NCBI GenBank assembly: GCA_017390225.1 | Contig: JAFPCL010000185.1 | Coordinates: forward strand, 1 to 6,745 | Direction: 5' to 3' | Origin: Clostridia bacterium | GTDB taxonomy: Bacteria > Bacillota > Clostridia > CAKSNL01 > HGM11501 | Length of the DNA stretch: 6,745 nt | Shown: piece after piece, positions 1-5,923 of the stretch | How positions within the stretch are numbered: position 1 is the stretch's first letter | Layout of the letters: every line of letters begins with the position of its first letter | Notes under the pieces: generated by a model | What the model was told of the DNA's origin: nothing | The model's input: the letters and a program-made list of their open reading frames with translations, nothing else | Databases searched by the model: none | Position numbers and translations under genes: made by a program

Positions 1-1
1 G

Positions 2-1399
2 GAAAATCATCCCCTGCAAAAGGATATCACCCAAAGCGGTGTGTTTTCCGTCAGCGATATTTCAAAGGAATTTTATGAAACAGTGGATTCCACCATTCAT
101 GTGTATTTGGTTTTGGAAACCGGCTTTGAAGATACCGACGAAATTGAAGAGATTGAAACGTATTGCAGAGCCTTTCCCTGCATAACCCTGCATAAAATCA
201 CGCCCACCAAAGAGCCTGCTTTTGTGCGCGAGCATGGGATTGCCCTTTCGGAAAAAGAGCCCTTGTGTTTGGTGGTTTCTTCGGAAAAAACAGGCAGAAG
301 CCGTGTGATTCGCTACACGGAGCTGTTCTCTTATCTCTACAGTACCAAGGAGGACAATTCGTTGGCGGTGCAGTCCGCTTCCAATACGGAAGGGGTGCTC
401 ACGGCGGCGGCAGAATATGTCCTGTCCGACAAAACGCCGAAGGTATACTATATCACGGGACATGAGGAAGAAGCTCTAAAAAGCGAAGCCAGAAAAAAAA
501 CATTTTTAGATCAGCTGAAAAATGAAAATATTGATGCCGCACCGCTCACACTTTTGTCTCCGGTGCCCGAGGATGCCGATCTTGTGATCATCCCCGGAGC
601 AACCACCGACTTTGGTGCGGAAGAACTGCAGATTTTGGATACCTATATGGAACAAGGCGGCAGATTGCAGGTGTATAGTGCGCCTTTTGTTTCGCTGCCC
701 AATCTGAATGAATATTTAAATCAGCAGTGGGGTATTTCCATTGCCTACGACAGTGCCTCGGAGGGGGACGGAAGCCGCATCTATCAATTCCAGACCGGAG
801 AAGTGTGCTTCAATGCAACGGTCAATCGGGAGCTGGAAAACCATGGTGCCATGGTGGAAAAAATCAAAGAGGATGATATTATCATCTGGCCCTATTCCGC
901 CTTTGCCAATACCGTGGACATCACGGAAAATGAAAGCATCGAAGTTGTGCCGATTTTGACCACAACGGAAAATGCTACCGCTTATCTGTACACCGATATG
1001 GAAGCCTACCGTATGGAAGGAGCAGAGCTTTCGCCCTATAAAGAAACAGGAAAGCAAAACCTGGTCGTATACGGCAGAAAGAATCCGATGTATAATCAAA
1101 ATACCACGGCACGAATTTTAGTGGCAGGCGCTTCGGAAATTCTCTACACACGATTGGATGAAAATACGTATCAGAATCATCAATTCCTGGTGGAAACCAT
1201 CAATTATATGACAGAATTTGAAGGCCTAACCGTGCGTGTGCCGAGAAAGAACACGGCAGACAAGGTGTTTGATATCTCCACCCAAAAAATCATGGGTCAG
1301 CCGGCGTTTGTGATATATAACTGGCTGTTTATCGTGATTCTGCCGCTTCTGATGATTGGCTGTGCTGTCTTTATCTCTGTGAGGAGGCGGTTCATGTGA
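2..1399 (+). CDS. GldG-family ABC transporter auxiliary protein (5' partial)
   Basis: The reading frame is open to the left edge, so the true start and the expected N-terminal membrane anchor are outside the window; 465 residues are visible. The GTG at 41 lies inside the conserved region and is unlikely to be the start. Visible residues about 14-115 resemble the GldG N-terminal domain (FSVSDISKEFYETV, then a VYLVLE strand). Around residue 149 comes the family-typical ITGHEE motif, and about 191-229 the DADLVIIPGATTDF...LDTYMEQGGRL segment of the ABC_transp_aux type. A single hydrophobic helix at about 435-460 followed by RRRFM ends the protein, so the bulk should lie outside the membrane with a short cytoplasmic tail. 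In GldFAG-like ABC-2 systems this subunit accompanies an ATPase and a permease, here presumably encoded to the left. The substrate is unknown. It overlaps the DUF4340 gene by 4 nt, indicating one operon. Confidence 0.85.
   Translation, partial: ENHPLQKDITQSGVFSVSDISKEFYETVDSTIHVYLVLETGFEDTDEIEEIETYCRAFPCITLHKITPTKEPAFVREHGIALSEKEPLCLVVSSEKTGRSRVIRYTELFSYLYSTKEDNSLAVQSASNTEGVLTAAAEYVLSDKTPKVYYITGHEEEALKSEARKKTFLDQLKNENIDAAPLTLLSPVPEDADLVIIPGATTDFGAEELQILDTYMEQGGRLQVYSAPFVSLPNLNEYLNQQWGISIAYDSASEGDGSRIYQFQTGEVCFNATVNRELENHGAMVEKIKEDDIIIWPYSAFANTVDITENESIEVVPILTTTENATAYLYTDMEAYRMEGAELSPYKETGKQNLVVYGRKNPMYNQNTTARILVAGASEILYTRLDENTYQNHQFLVETINYMTEFEGLTVRVPRKNTADKVFDISTQKIMGQPAFVIYNWLFIVILPLLMIGCAVFISVRRRFM
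1381..1387 (+). promoter_or_regulatory. Ribosome binding site of the DUF4340 gene
   Basis: GAGGAGG lies 8 nt before GTG 1396 and inside the last codons of the GldG-like gene. It supports the GTG start and suggests coupled but independently strong initiation. Confidence 0.8.
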
Positions 1400-2721
1400 A
1401 GAAGCAAACCGCTATGCTCGTTGTGGCGCTTGTGGTGCTTGGCCTTTTGGGCGGCGCCTATGTGTGGCTGAAAAATAAAAGCGAAGCATTGCCTCAAGAG
1501 CAAGAGCAGGAAAAGCAGGAAGTGCAGTGGCAAATCGTGTTTGAAGAAACCGCACAGGTGACGGAAATTTCCGTCACCAAGCCGGAAGCAAGCTACGGAT
1601 TTGTGAAAGAGCAGAATGCATGGGTAATGAAGAATGTGCCCGGTGCGCGTCTGAAACAAGCCAATGTCGATGCTTTGGCACTTTGCGCATCTGTTGTTCG
1701 TGCAAGTGATGCTTTCTCGCCCACAGAAGAGCTTTCCGGCTATGGTCTTCATCAGCCGATTCTGATGGAAGCTTCTTTTGCAAACGGCAGTTCCCTTAAA
1801 ATTCAGTTGGGGGACAGCCTGGCAAGCGGGGGCGGCTACTACGCCCTTGTCAATGACCAAAGTGATATTTATGTGCTGGATTCCGAAATTGGCGATATGC
1901 TGTGGCACAATGCTATCTATTATCGGGAAACCGTCATGATGAACGTGTCCCAGAATTCATTTCAAAGCATGGATGTTTTCATGGACGGCGGAAAACGATT
2001 TTCTGTGGAACCCATTCCCGAAAATGAAAAAGGGATTCGGTTCAGTATGTGGAAGATTGTGTCGCCCGTGCACGTGAATGTGGATGATACGGCGTTCACA
2101 AAAAAAGTGATTGGAGCGCTCAATCCGATCGCGGCTTCCGATTTTATCGATCATCCCGGCGATATGAAAAACTATGGGATTGGCGAAAAATATGTGGAAG
2201 CATCCGACGGGAAAACCACCGTGCGTGTCTATTTCGGTGATCGCACCGAAAAAGGCGTGTATGTGTGGGACGGCATCAGTCCGTATCTTGCCATCGTGAA
2301 GAATTTCCCCTTCGATACACTGGACTATCGGGATGTGATGGATATGCACGTGATGCTTGAATTCATGGAGGACGTGGAATCCATTCAAGTTGAATACCCG
2401 GATGCTATATACAACCTCACGGCAAAGGATGGCGGCTATTTTCTGGACAACGCCCCCATCGATGACAGTGTGTATAAAAACCTGTATCAAAAAATCGCAA
2501 GCTTGAAGTATTCCGACGGGCCAACGGACGAAATCGACTTTTCGGAGCGCAAGCTTTCCATTACCATGACGATGATAGACGGAAGCACACGATATGCGCA
2601 TTTTTATGATGATTCGGCAATGAAATATTATGTGGAAACCGAGGGACTTTCCGGCTGCTTGATTGAAAAGAAAATCGTGGACAACTTTGAAGGCATGTTA
2701 ATGCAGGCAAAGCAAAAATAA
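1396..2721 (+). CDS. Membrane-anchored DUF4340 domain protein
   Basis: The 441-residue protein starts at GTG 1396, overlapping the upstream stop (ATGTGA) and preceded by a strong GAGGAGG site at 1381-1387 with 8 nt spacing. Residues 5-24 form a single hydrophobic helix after MKKQT, an N-terminal signal anchor without a lipobox cysteine. A Q/E-rich linker follows (about 34-46), then an extracytoplasmic body. Two stretches resemble each other: about 55-105 (VTEISVTKP...GFVKEQNAWVMKN...) and about 324-375 (VESIQVEYP...YNLTAKDGGYFLDN...), matching the repeated beta-rich DUF4340 module. Proteins of this family are regularly encoded directly after GldG-type auxiliary subunits of ABC-2 transporters, as here, and are thought to be part of the same envelope complex. 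Biochemical function is unknown. The family call is fairly sure; the role is inference from context. Confidence 0.85.
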   Translation: MKKQTAMLVVALVVLGLLGGAYVWLKNKSEALPQEQEQEKQEVQWQIVFEETAQVTEISVTKPEASYGFVKEQNAWVMKNVPGARLKQANVDALALCASVVRASDAFSPTEELSGYGLHQPILMEASFANGSSLKIQLGDSLASGGGYYALVNDQSDIYVLDSEIGDMLWHNAIYYRETVMMNVSQNSFQSMDVFMDGGKRFSVEPIPENEKGIRFSMWKIVSPVHVNVDDTAFTKKVIGALNPIAASDFIDHPGDMKNYGIGEKYVEASDGKTTVRVYFGDRTEKGVYVWDGISPYLAIVKNFPFDTLDYRDVMDMHVMLEFMEDVESIQVEYPDAIYNLTAKDGGYFLDNAPIDDSVYKNLYQKIASLKYSDGPTDEIDFSERKLSITMTMIDGSTRYAHFYDDSAMKYYVETEGLSGCLIEKKIVDNFEGMLMQAKQK

Positions 2722-2729
2722 AGAGAGGA
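2722..2729 (+). promoter_or_regulatory. Ribosome binding site deciding the paaK start
   Basis: AGAGAGGA directly follows the DUF4340 stop codon. It is 9 nt from ATG 2739 but only 3 nt from the in-frame TTG at 2733, so the ATG is the better start; the two extra residues from the TTG (M-K) would not change the family match. Confidence 0.7.
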
Positions 2730-2738
2730 TGTTTGAAA

Positions 2739-4046
2739 ATGGGAAATTATTATCAGCAAGACATTGAAACGATGGCACCCGAAGGACTTCGTGCCATTCA
2801 GAGCGAACGTCTTTTAAAGCAAGTGCGCCATGCGTATGACAATGTGGCGTACTACCGTGAGATGATGGACAAAAAAGGCGTTTCTCCCGACGACATCAAG
2901 TCTTTGGACGATCTGCATAAATTGCCTTTCCTGACAAAAGCAGACCTTCGTGAAGCCTACCCCTATGGTCTTTTGGCAAAGCCCTTGAGCGAGTGCGTGC
3001 GCATCCAGTCCACCTCCGGCACTACCGGCAAGCGTGTGGTTGTGTTCTATACCGCCCATGATGTGGATATCTGGGAACAGTGCTGTGCCCGTGCCATTAT
3101 GGCAGTCGGCGGCACAAAAGAAGACGTGGTGCAGGTTTGCTACGGCTACGGTTTGTTCACCGGCGGTGCAGGACTCCACGGCGGCTCGCATAAGGTCGGC
3201 TCCTTAACCCTTCCCATGTCCTCCGGCAACACCGAACGCCAGATCCAGTTCATGCAGGATTTAGGCTCAACGATTATTTGTTGCACGCCCTCTTATGCCG
3301 CTTATATCGGCGAAACCTTGAAAGAAATGGGCATTTCTCCCGATGATATTCAGCTCAAAGCCGGTATTTTCGGTGCAGAGCCCTGGACGGAAGAAATGCG
3401 CCGTGATGTTGAAAAGAGTTTGGGACTGAAAGCATACGATATCTATGGCCTCACCGAAATGTGCGGTCCCGGTGTTGCCTTTGAATGTGAAGCCCAAGGC
3501 GGGATGCACATCAATGAAGACTATTTCATTCCCGAAATTATCGATCCCGACACCGGCGAAGTGTTACCGGAAGGGGCAAAGGGTGAATTGGTATTCACGA
3601 CGCTTGACAAAGAAGCCTTCCCGCTTCTTCGCTACAGAACCCGTGATATCTGCGTACTGCACCGTGAAAAGTGCGCCTGTGGCAGAACCCTCATTAAAAT
3701 GGCAAAGCCCATGGGCAGAAGCGATGATATGCTGATTATCCGTGGTGTGAATGTGTTCCCGTCGCAGATTGAAACCGTTCTTTTAGAGCAGGGCTACACC
3801 CCCAACTACCGCATCGAAGTCGATCGTGCCGGTAACAACGACACGTTGGATATCTATGTGGAGCTGACGAGCGAGCAGTTCTCCGACACCGTTCGTGCGA
3901 TTGAACAAAAGGAAAAGCAACTGGCAGCCGCTATGAAGACCATGCTGGGCATCAATCCCAAGATGCATCTGGTGCCGCCCAAGAGCATTGCCCGAAGCGA
4001 AGGCAAAGCCGTTCGCGTGGTCGATAAGAGAAAACTGCATGATTGA
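2739..4046 (+). CDS. paaK: Phenylacetate-CoA ligase family (AMP-forming)
   Basis: This 435-residue protein has the length and colinear motifs of PaaK-type ligases in the ANL adenylating superfamily. They activate an aryl acid with ATP to an acyl-adenylate and transfer it to CoA. Visible motifs are the phosphate loop STSGTTGK (91-98), YGLTE (236-240), YRTRD with Asp303, GRSDDMLIIRGVNVFP (326-341), and the C-terminal SEGKAVR with the expected catalytic Lys423. A CACGR motif (312-316) with Cys250 and His257 could form a metal site; that is inference. No signal peptide is present, so it is cytosolic. It sits 17 nt after the DUF4340 stop and 21 nt before the ACT gene. In anaerobes such paralogues often pair with ACT proteins and indolepyruvate ferredoxin oxidoreductase, suggesting conversion of amino-acid-derived aryl acids (phenylacetate, indoleacetate) rather than the aerobic paa pathway. 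The exact substrate cannot be read from the sequence; the gene symbol is family-level. Confidence 0.92.
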   Translation: MGNYYQQDIETMAPEGLRAIQSERLLKQVRHAYDNVAYYREMMDKKGVSPDDIKSLDDLHKLPFLTKADLREAYPYGLLAKPLSECVRIQSTSGTTGKRVVVFYTAHDVDIWEQCCARAIMAVGGTKEDVVQVCYGYGLFTGGAGLHGGSHKVGSLTLPMSSGNTERQIQFMQDLGSTIICCTPSYAAYIGETLKEMGISPDDIQLKAGIFGAEPWTEEMRRDVEKSLGLKAYDIYGLTEMCGPGVAFECEAQGGMHINEDYFIPEIIDPDTGEVLPEGAKGELVFTTLDKEAFPLLRYRTRDICVLHREKCACGRTLIKMAKPMGRSDDMLIIRGVNVFPSQIETVLLEQGYTPNYRIEVDRAGNNDTLDIYVELTSEQFSDTVRAIEQKEKQLAAAMKTMLGINPKMHLVPPKSIARSEGKAVRVVDKRKLHD

Positions 4047-4054
4047 TGTTTGAA

Positions 4055-4059
4055 AGGAG
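4055..4059 (+). promoter_or_regulatory. Ribosome binding site deciding the ACT gene start
   Basis: AGGAG (within AAAGGAGA) lies 8 nt before ATG 4068. The upstream in-frame TTG at 4050 has no such site and would translate the Shine-Dalgarno itself, so ATG 4068 is chosen. Confidence 0.8.
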
Positions 4060-4067
4060 AAGAAACA

Positions 4068-4493
4068 ATGAGTGTAAAGCAAATTTCCGTTTTTATTGAA
4101 AACAAAAAAGGTGCGCTTGCAGAAGTTACCAAATTTATCGCCGAGAACAAAATCAATCTCAACGCCTTGTCCATTGCCGACACCCGTGATTTCGGTATCC
4201 TCCGCATTATCACCGACAATCCCGACAATGCCAGAGATATTCTCCGCGGCGAAGGCTACACCGTCACCGCCACCGCCGTACTCGCCGTTGCCATCGACCA
4301 CACCCCCGGTGCCATGGCATCTGTGCTGGCAATATTAAACGATGCAGATATCGTGATTGAATACACCTATGCTTTCATGTCCAACACGCCGGATAAGGCA
4401 TATATGATCTTCCGTGTCGACAACAACGACAAAGCCACCGCCGCCCTTACCGCACAAGGGGTTGCTGTTTTGAATCAAGAGGATATTTTCTAA
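4068..4493 (+). CDS. Tandem ACT-domain amino-acid-binding protein
   Basis: The 141-residue protein consists of two ACT folds and nothing else. The first spans about residues 4-68 (KQISVFIENKKGALAEVTKF..., with the Gly-Ala-Leu ligand-loop signature after strand 1). The second spans about 72-138 (AVLAVAIDHTPGAMASVLAI..., with the matching Pro-Gly-Ala-Met loop). ACT modules bind amino acids at domain interfaces and act as allosteric sensors. Two-ACT proteins of this size are commonly encoded beside paaK-like ligases in anaerobic bacteria and archaea. The 21-nt gap and shared strand place it in the same operon as the ligase, so it may sense the aromatic or branched-chain amino acid feeding the ligase; this is inference. 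Start ATG 4068 gives MSVKQISVF, the usual family beginning. The codons around 4230-4320 are GC-rich, unlike the cassette that follows. Confidence 0.9.
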   Translation: MSVKQISVFIENKKGALAEVTKFIAENKINLNALSIADTRDFGILRIITDNPDNARDILRGEGYTVTATAVLAVAIDHTPGAMASVLAILNDADIVIEYTYAFMSNTPDKAYMIFRVDNNDKATAALTAQGVAVLNQEDIF

Positions 4494-4496
4494 TTT

Positions 4497-4718
4497 ATGG
4501 AAAATGAAAATGTATTGGAATTTGTTGTCTTTTGCATTGAGAGCATAGCGGAAGCACTATCCATGGATCCGGAGCAGGTGTATCATGCTTTGGCAGAGAA
4601 AAGCAGCATCTTGACAGATTATATCGTACCGGAATATGAAATGTTGCACACCCAAGGCAAGGCATATATAACGGAAGATATCATTGAAGTCATGCGAGAG
4701 GAAGGTGTTCTTTCGTGA
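4497..4718 (+). CDS. DUF3791 domain small protein
   Basis: This 73-residue, acidic, mainly helical protein matches DUF3791 as I recall it. It has LEFVVFCIESIAEAL at the start, an SMDPEQVYHALAEK helix, YIVPEYEMLHTQGKAYITEDI in the middle, and a C-terminal IIEVMREEGVL. The length is about that of the whole family, so the gene looks intact. It begins 3 nt after the ACT stop; the nearest Shine-Dalgarno-like AAGAGGA (4477-4483) is 13 nt away, rather far, so translation may depend on the upstream gene. It overlaps the next small gene by 4 nt (GTGA). Family members usually sit beside DUF3990 genes; the pair is toxin-antitoxin-like in layout, but no function is established from this sequence. No membrane segment or signal peptide is present. 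Confidence 0.8.
   Translation: MENENVLEFVVFCIESIAEALSMDPEQVYHALAEKSSILTDYIVPEYEMLHTQGKAYITEDIIEVMREEGVLS
4699..4705 (+). promoter_or_regulatory. Ribosome binding site of the mini DUF3990 gene
   Basis: AGGAAGG lies 9 nt before GTG 4715, inside the end of the DUF3791 gene. It is the main support that the 38-codon frame is really translated. Confidence 0.65.
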
Positions 4719-4831
4719 TTGTATATCATGGTTCTTATGTGGAAATTGAAAAGCCGAATATGCAAATCTGTTTTCGTTCTCAAAAGGCAATCGATGAATT
4801 TTTACAATACAAAGGGTGTGAGAAGGTATGA
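4715..4831 (+). CDS. Miniature DUF3990-like protein, probable internal-deletion remnant
   Basis: A 38-codon frame runs from GTG 4715 to TGA 4829-4831. It overlaps the upstream stop (GTGA) and the downstream start (ATGA) by 4 nt each, and has a good AGGAAGG site 9 nt upstream. The translation begins MIVYHGSYVEIEKP, the characteristic N-terminus of DUF3990 proteins, and continues NMQICFRSQKAIDEF...GCEKV, which I recall as the extreme C-terminus of the same family. Full-length members are roughly 150-200 residues, so the middle is missing while the frame stays open. The YHGS motif resembles the first nucleotide-binding motif of ADP-ribosyltransferase folds, and DUF3990 has been suspected to be such an enzyme; with the core gone, catalysis here is very unlikely. 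It may survive as a translational coupler, a peptide binding its partners, or simply a relic. It could equally be called a pseudogene. Confidence 0.65.
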   Translation: MIVYHGSYVEIEKPNMQICFRSQKAIDEFLQYKGCEKV

Positions 4832-5040
4832 ATGCCAGCTCGATCTTATTGCAAAAAAAATATGCCCGCGTGATTGCTTGCTTTGCTGAAAAAATCGGTA
4901 TATCCAAAGAGGAAGCATTGGCTTTTTTCTATCACTCTGCATGTTACCGCTTGATGCGCGAAGGTGTTTCCGATATGCATTGCATGAGTGATGCATATCT
5001 TGCGGAAGAATTGGCGCGGGAATATCATCAAGATATGTAA
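4828..5040 (+). CDS. Small conserved protein, third gene of the DUF3791/DUF3990 cassette
   Basis: This 70-residue helical protein starts at ATG 4828, overlapping the preceding stop by 4 nt (ATGA). AGAAGG at 4821-4826 is only 1 nt from the start, too close for normal initiation, so translation is probably coupled to the gene before it. Recognisable stretches are KKYARVIACFAEKIGISKEEAL, ALAFFYHSACYRLM and the C-terminal EGVSDMHCMSDAYLAEEL. I recall these as a small family regularly found beside DUF3990 and often also filed under DUF3791; both cassette flanks share the pattern of a helix, then a short region with an HTQ/HCM motif, then a final acidic helix. No membrane segment is seen. Function is unknown; an antitoxin-like or adaptor role is only inferred from context. 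An eight-A run (4853-4860) lies near its start. A terminator follows 6 nt after its stop. Confidence 0.8.
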   Translation: MNASSILLQKKYARVIACFAEKIGISKEEALAFFYHSACYRLMREGVSDMHCMSDAYLAEELAREYHQDM

Positions 5041-5046
5041 TACAAA

Positions 5047-5076
5047 ACGGCTCTGTGAAAGCAGAGCTGTTTTTTT
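5047..5076 (+). terminator. Rho-independent terminator after the small-gene cassette
   Basis: A 9-bp stem (ACGGCTCTG / CAGAGCTGT, one G-U pair) with a 6-nt TGAAAG loop is followed by a run of seven T (5070-5076). The flanks TACAAAA and TTTTGTA are also complementary, so it might act weakly on the minus strand too. It lies 6 nt after the last cassette stop and marks the end of the left transcript. Confidence 0.88.
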
Positions 5077-5101
5077 GTAAAAATCAAACCAATTTATTCC
5101 A

Positions 5102-5133
5102 AAAAATGACCACTTAGGTTCAAAAATGACCAC
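5102..5133. repeat. 12-bp direct repeat, 20-bp period
   Basis: AAAAATGACCAC occurs at 5102-5113 and again at 5122-5133, with the 8-nt spacer TTAGGTTC. On the other strand it reads GTGGTCATTTTT twice. Multiple GTGGTCA-type repeats with about 20-bp spacing are typical of the ends of IS21-family elements, so this may be a leftover IS end. No transposase gene is present. The alternative is a two-turn-spaced operator for the LytTR regulator whose promoter starts 14 nt downstream. Confidence 0.6.
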
Positions 5134-5147
5134 CGATGTTTTGCGCC

Positions 5148-5176
5148 TTGCTTTTTTGGGGCGGATTTGATATAAT
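5148..5176 (+). promoter_or_regulatory. Sigma-A-type promoter with extended -10 for the two-component operon
   Basis: A perfect TATAAT (5171-5176) is preceded by TGA at 5168-5170, giving an extended -10. A weak -35, TTGCTT (5148-5153), stands 17 nt upstream. Transcription should start near 5183, leaving a leader of about 25 nt before TTG 5209. A strong -10 with a poor -35 suits a promoter helped by an activator bound just upstream. Confidence 0.75.
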
Positions 5177-5193
5177 TTAATAGAATAATATGC

Positions 5194-5199
5194 GGGAGG
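5194..5199 (+). promoter_or_regulatory. Ribosome binding site deciding the TTG start
   Basis: GGGAGG lies 9 nt before TTG 5209, and no ATG or GTG stands in frame between it and the conserved KIAICEDN motif, so translation most likely starts at this TTG. Confidence 0.8.
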
Positions 5200-5208
5200 T
5201 TTAGCGCT

Positions 5209-5922
5209 TTGCTTTTAAAAATAGCGATTTGCGAGGATAATCCAAAAGAGAGAGAAGAAGAGTATTCTCTTTTGGCATCCGTGATGGATGCTAAGGAGAT
5301 TTCTTATCAGATGGATATCTTTTCCTTTTCCCAAGAGCTTCTGGACAAAAAAGAAAGCTATGATATTTTTGTGCTGGATATCGAGATGCCGAGGATGAGC
5401 GGTTTGGAGCTTTCGGAGCTGCTGCGGGCGAAAAATCCGGATAGCTATGTGTTTTTTATCACCCATCATGAAAAGTATCTGGATCAGGCGTTCAATCGGC
5501 GGGCATTTCGATTTTTTCAAAAGCCGGTAGATCAAGAAAGGCTTCGTTCGGCAATTTCGGTGGTTGTATCGGAAATGAAAAGCAATCGGCAGTATATCGA
5601 AGTCGTGGTCGGTGACGAAATGAAAAAAATATACGGAAGACATATCATCTATATGTATATCCACAATAGAATCGTTCATGTGATGACCACCAAGGGCGAA
5701 TTTCAGGTGAAAACCTCCATGCGGGAAATTTTGGCACAGCTTAAAAATTCCAATCTGTTCGGCGAGCCTTGCCGCGGTTATCTGGTGAATTTTCAGTATG
5801 TGAGAAAATACACCCCGATAGGGCTGGAATGTGGATGCGGCGAAGAAGGCTACACCATTCCCATGTCTCGCCGAAAGTTCAAAGAGTTTCAACAAAAATT
5901 TATAGATTGGATGGTTAAGTGA
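5209..5922 (+). CDS. LytTR-family response regulator
   Basis: The 237-residue regulator has a receiver domain at about 3-122 and a LytTR DNA-binding domain at about 128-235. Receiver residues are all present: the acidic pair Glu9-Asp10 in AICEDN, phospho-acceptor Asp57 in FVLDIEMPRMSG, Thr85 in FFITHH, and Lys105 in FQKPV. The C-terminal part shows the LytTR beta pattern: a GRHIIYMYIHNRIVHVMTTKG strand block, TSMREILAQL, then CRGYLVNFQYVRKY and PMSRRKFKEF. Such AgrA/VirR/ComE-type regulators bind pairs of roughly 9-bp direct repeats upstream of promoters. The start is TTG 5209, decided by GGGAGG 9 nt upstream. The kinase gene follows after 1 nt, so the two form one operon from the promoter at 5148-5176. 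Targets are unknown; autoregulation through the repeat at 5102-5133 is possible but unproven. Confidence 0.93.
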   Translation: MLLKIAICEDNPKEREEEYSLLASVMDAKEISYQMDIFSFSQELLDKKESYDIFVLDIEMPRMSGLELSELLRAKNPDSYVFFITHHEKYLDQAFNRRAFRFFQKPVDQERLRSAISVVVSEMKSNRQYIEVVVGDEMKKIYGRHIIYMYIHNRIVHVMTTKGEFQVKTSMREILAQLKNSNLFGEPCRGYLVNFQYVRKYTPIGLECGCGEEGYTIPMSRRKFKEFQQKFIDWMVK

Positions 5923-5923
5923 T

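Noticed and set aside
869..888. Near-palindrome GATGATATTATCATC inside the GldG-like gene
   Set aside because: It lies within coding sequence encoding Asp-Asp-Ile-Ile-Ile and is imperfect; no sign of regulatory use.
1957..2601. Minus-strand open frame of 214 codons within the DUF4340 gene
   Set aside because: Rich in His, Ile and Phe with no domain, the usual look of an antisense shadow; the plus-strand gene explains the sequence.
4230..4320. GC-rich stretch with repeated CACCGCC/GCC units in the ACT gene
   Set aside because: Explained by runs of Ala, Thr and Val codons in the linker and second ACT domain; not a tandem repeat.
4460..4490. Possible promoter (TTGCTG ... GATATT) before the DUF3791 gene
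   Set aside because: The spacer is only about 14 nt and the -10 is poor; there is no good evidence for a separate cassette promoter.
4853..4860. Run of eight A near the start of the third cassette gene (also one near 487-494 in the GldG-like gene)
   Set aside because: Could be a slippage or frameshift site, but the frame is intact and such runs encode Lys-rich codons in AT-rich genes; nothing else points to phase variation.
5144..5162. Small CGCC...GGCG inverted repeat around the -35 of the LytTR promoter
   Set aside because: Only 4 bp of stem with an 11-nt loop; expected by chance.
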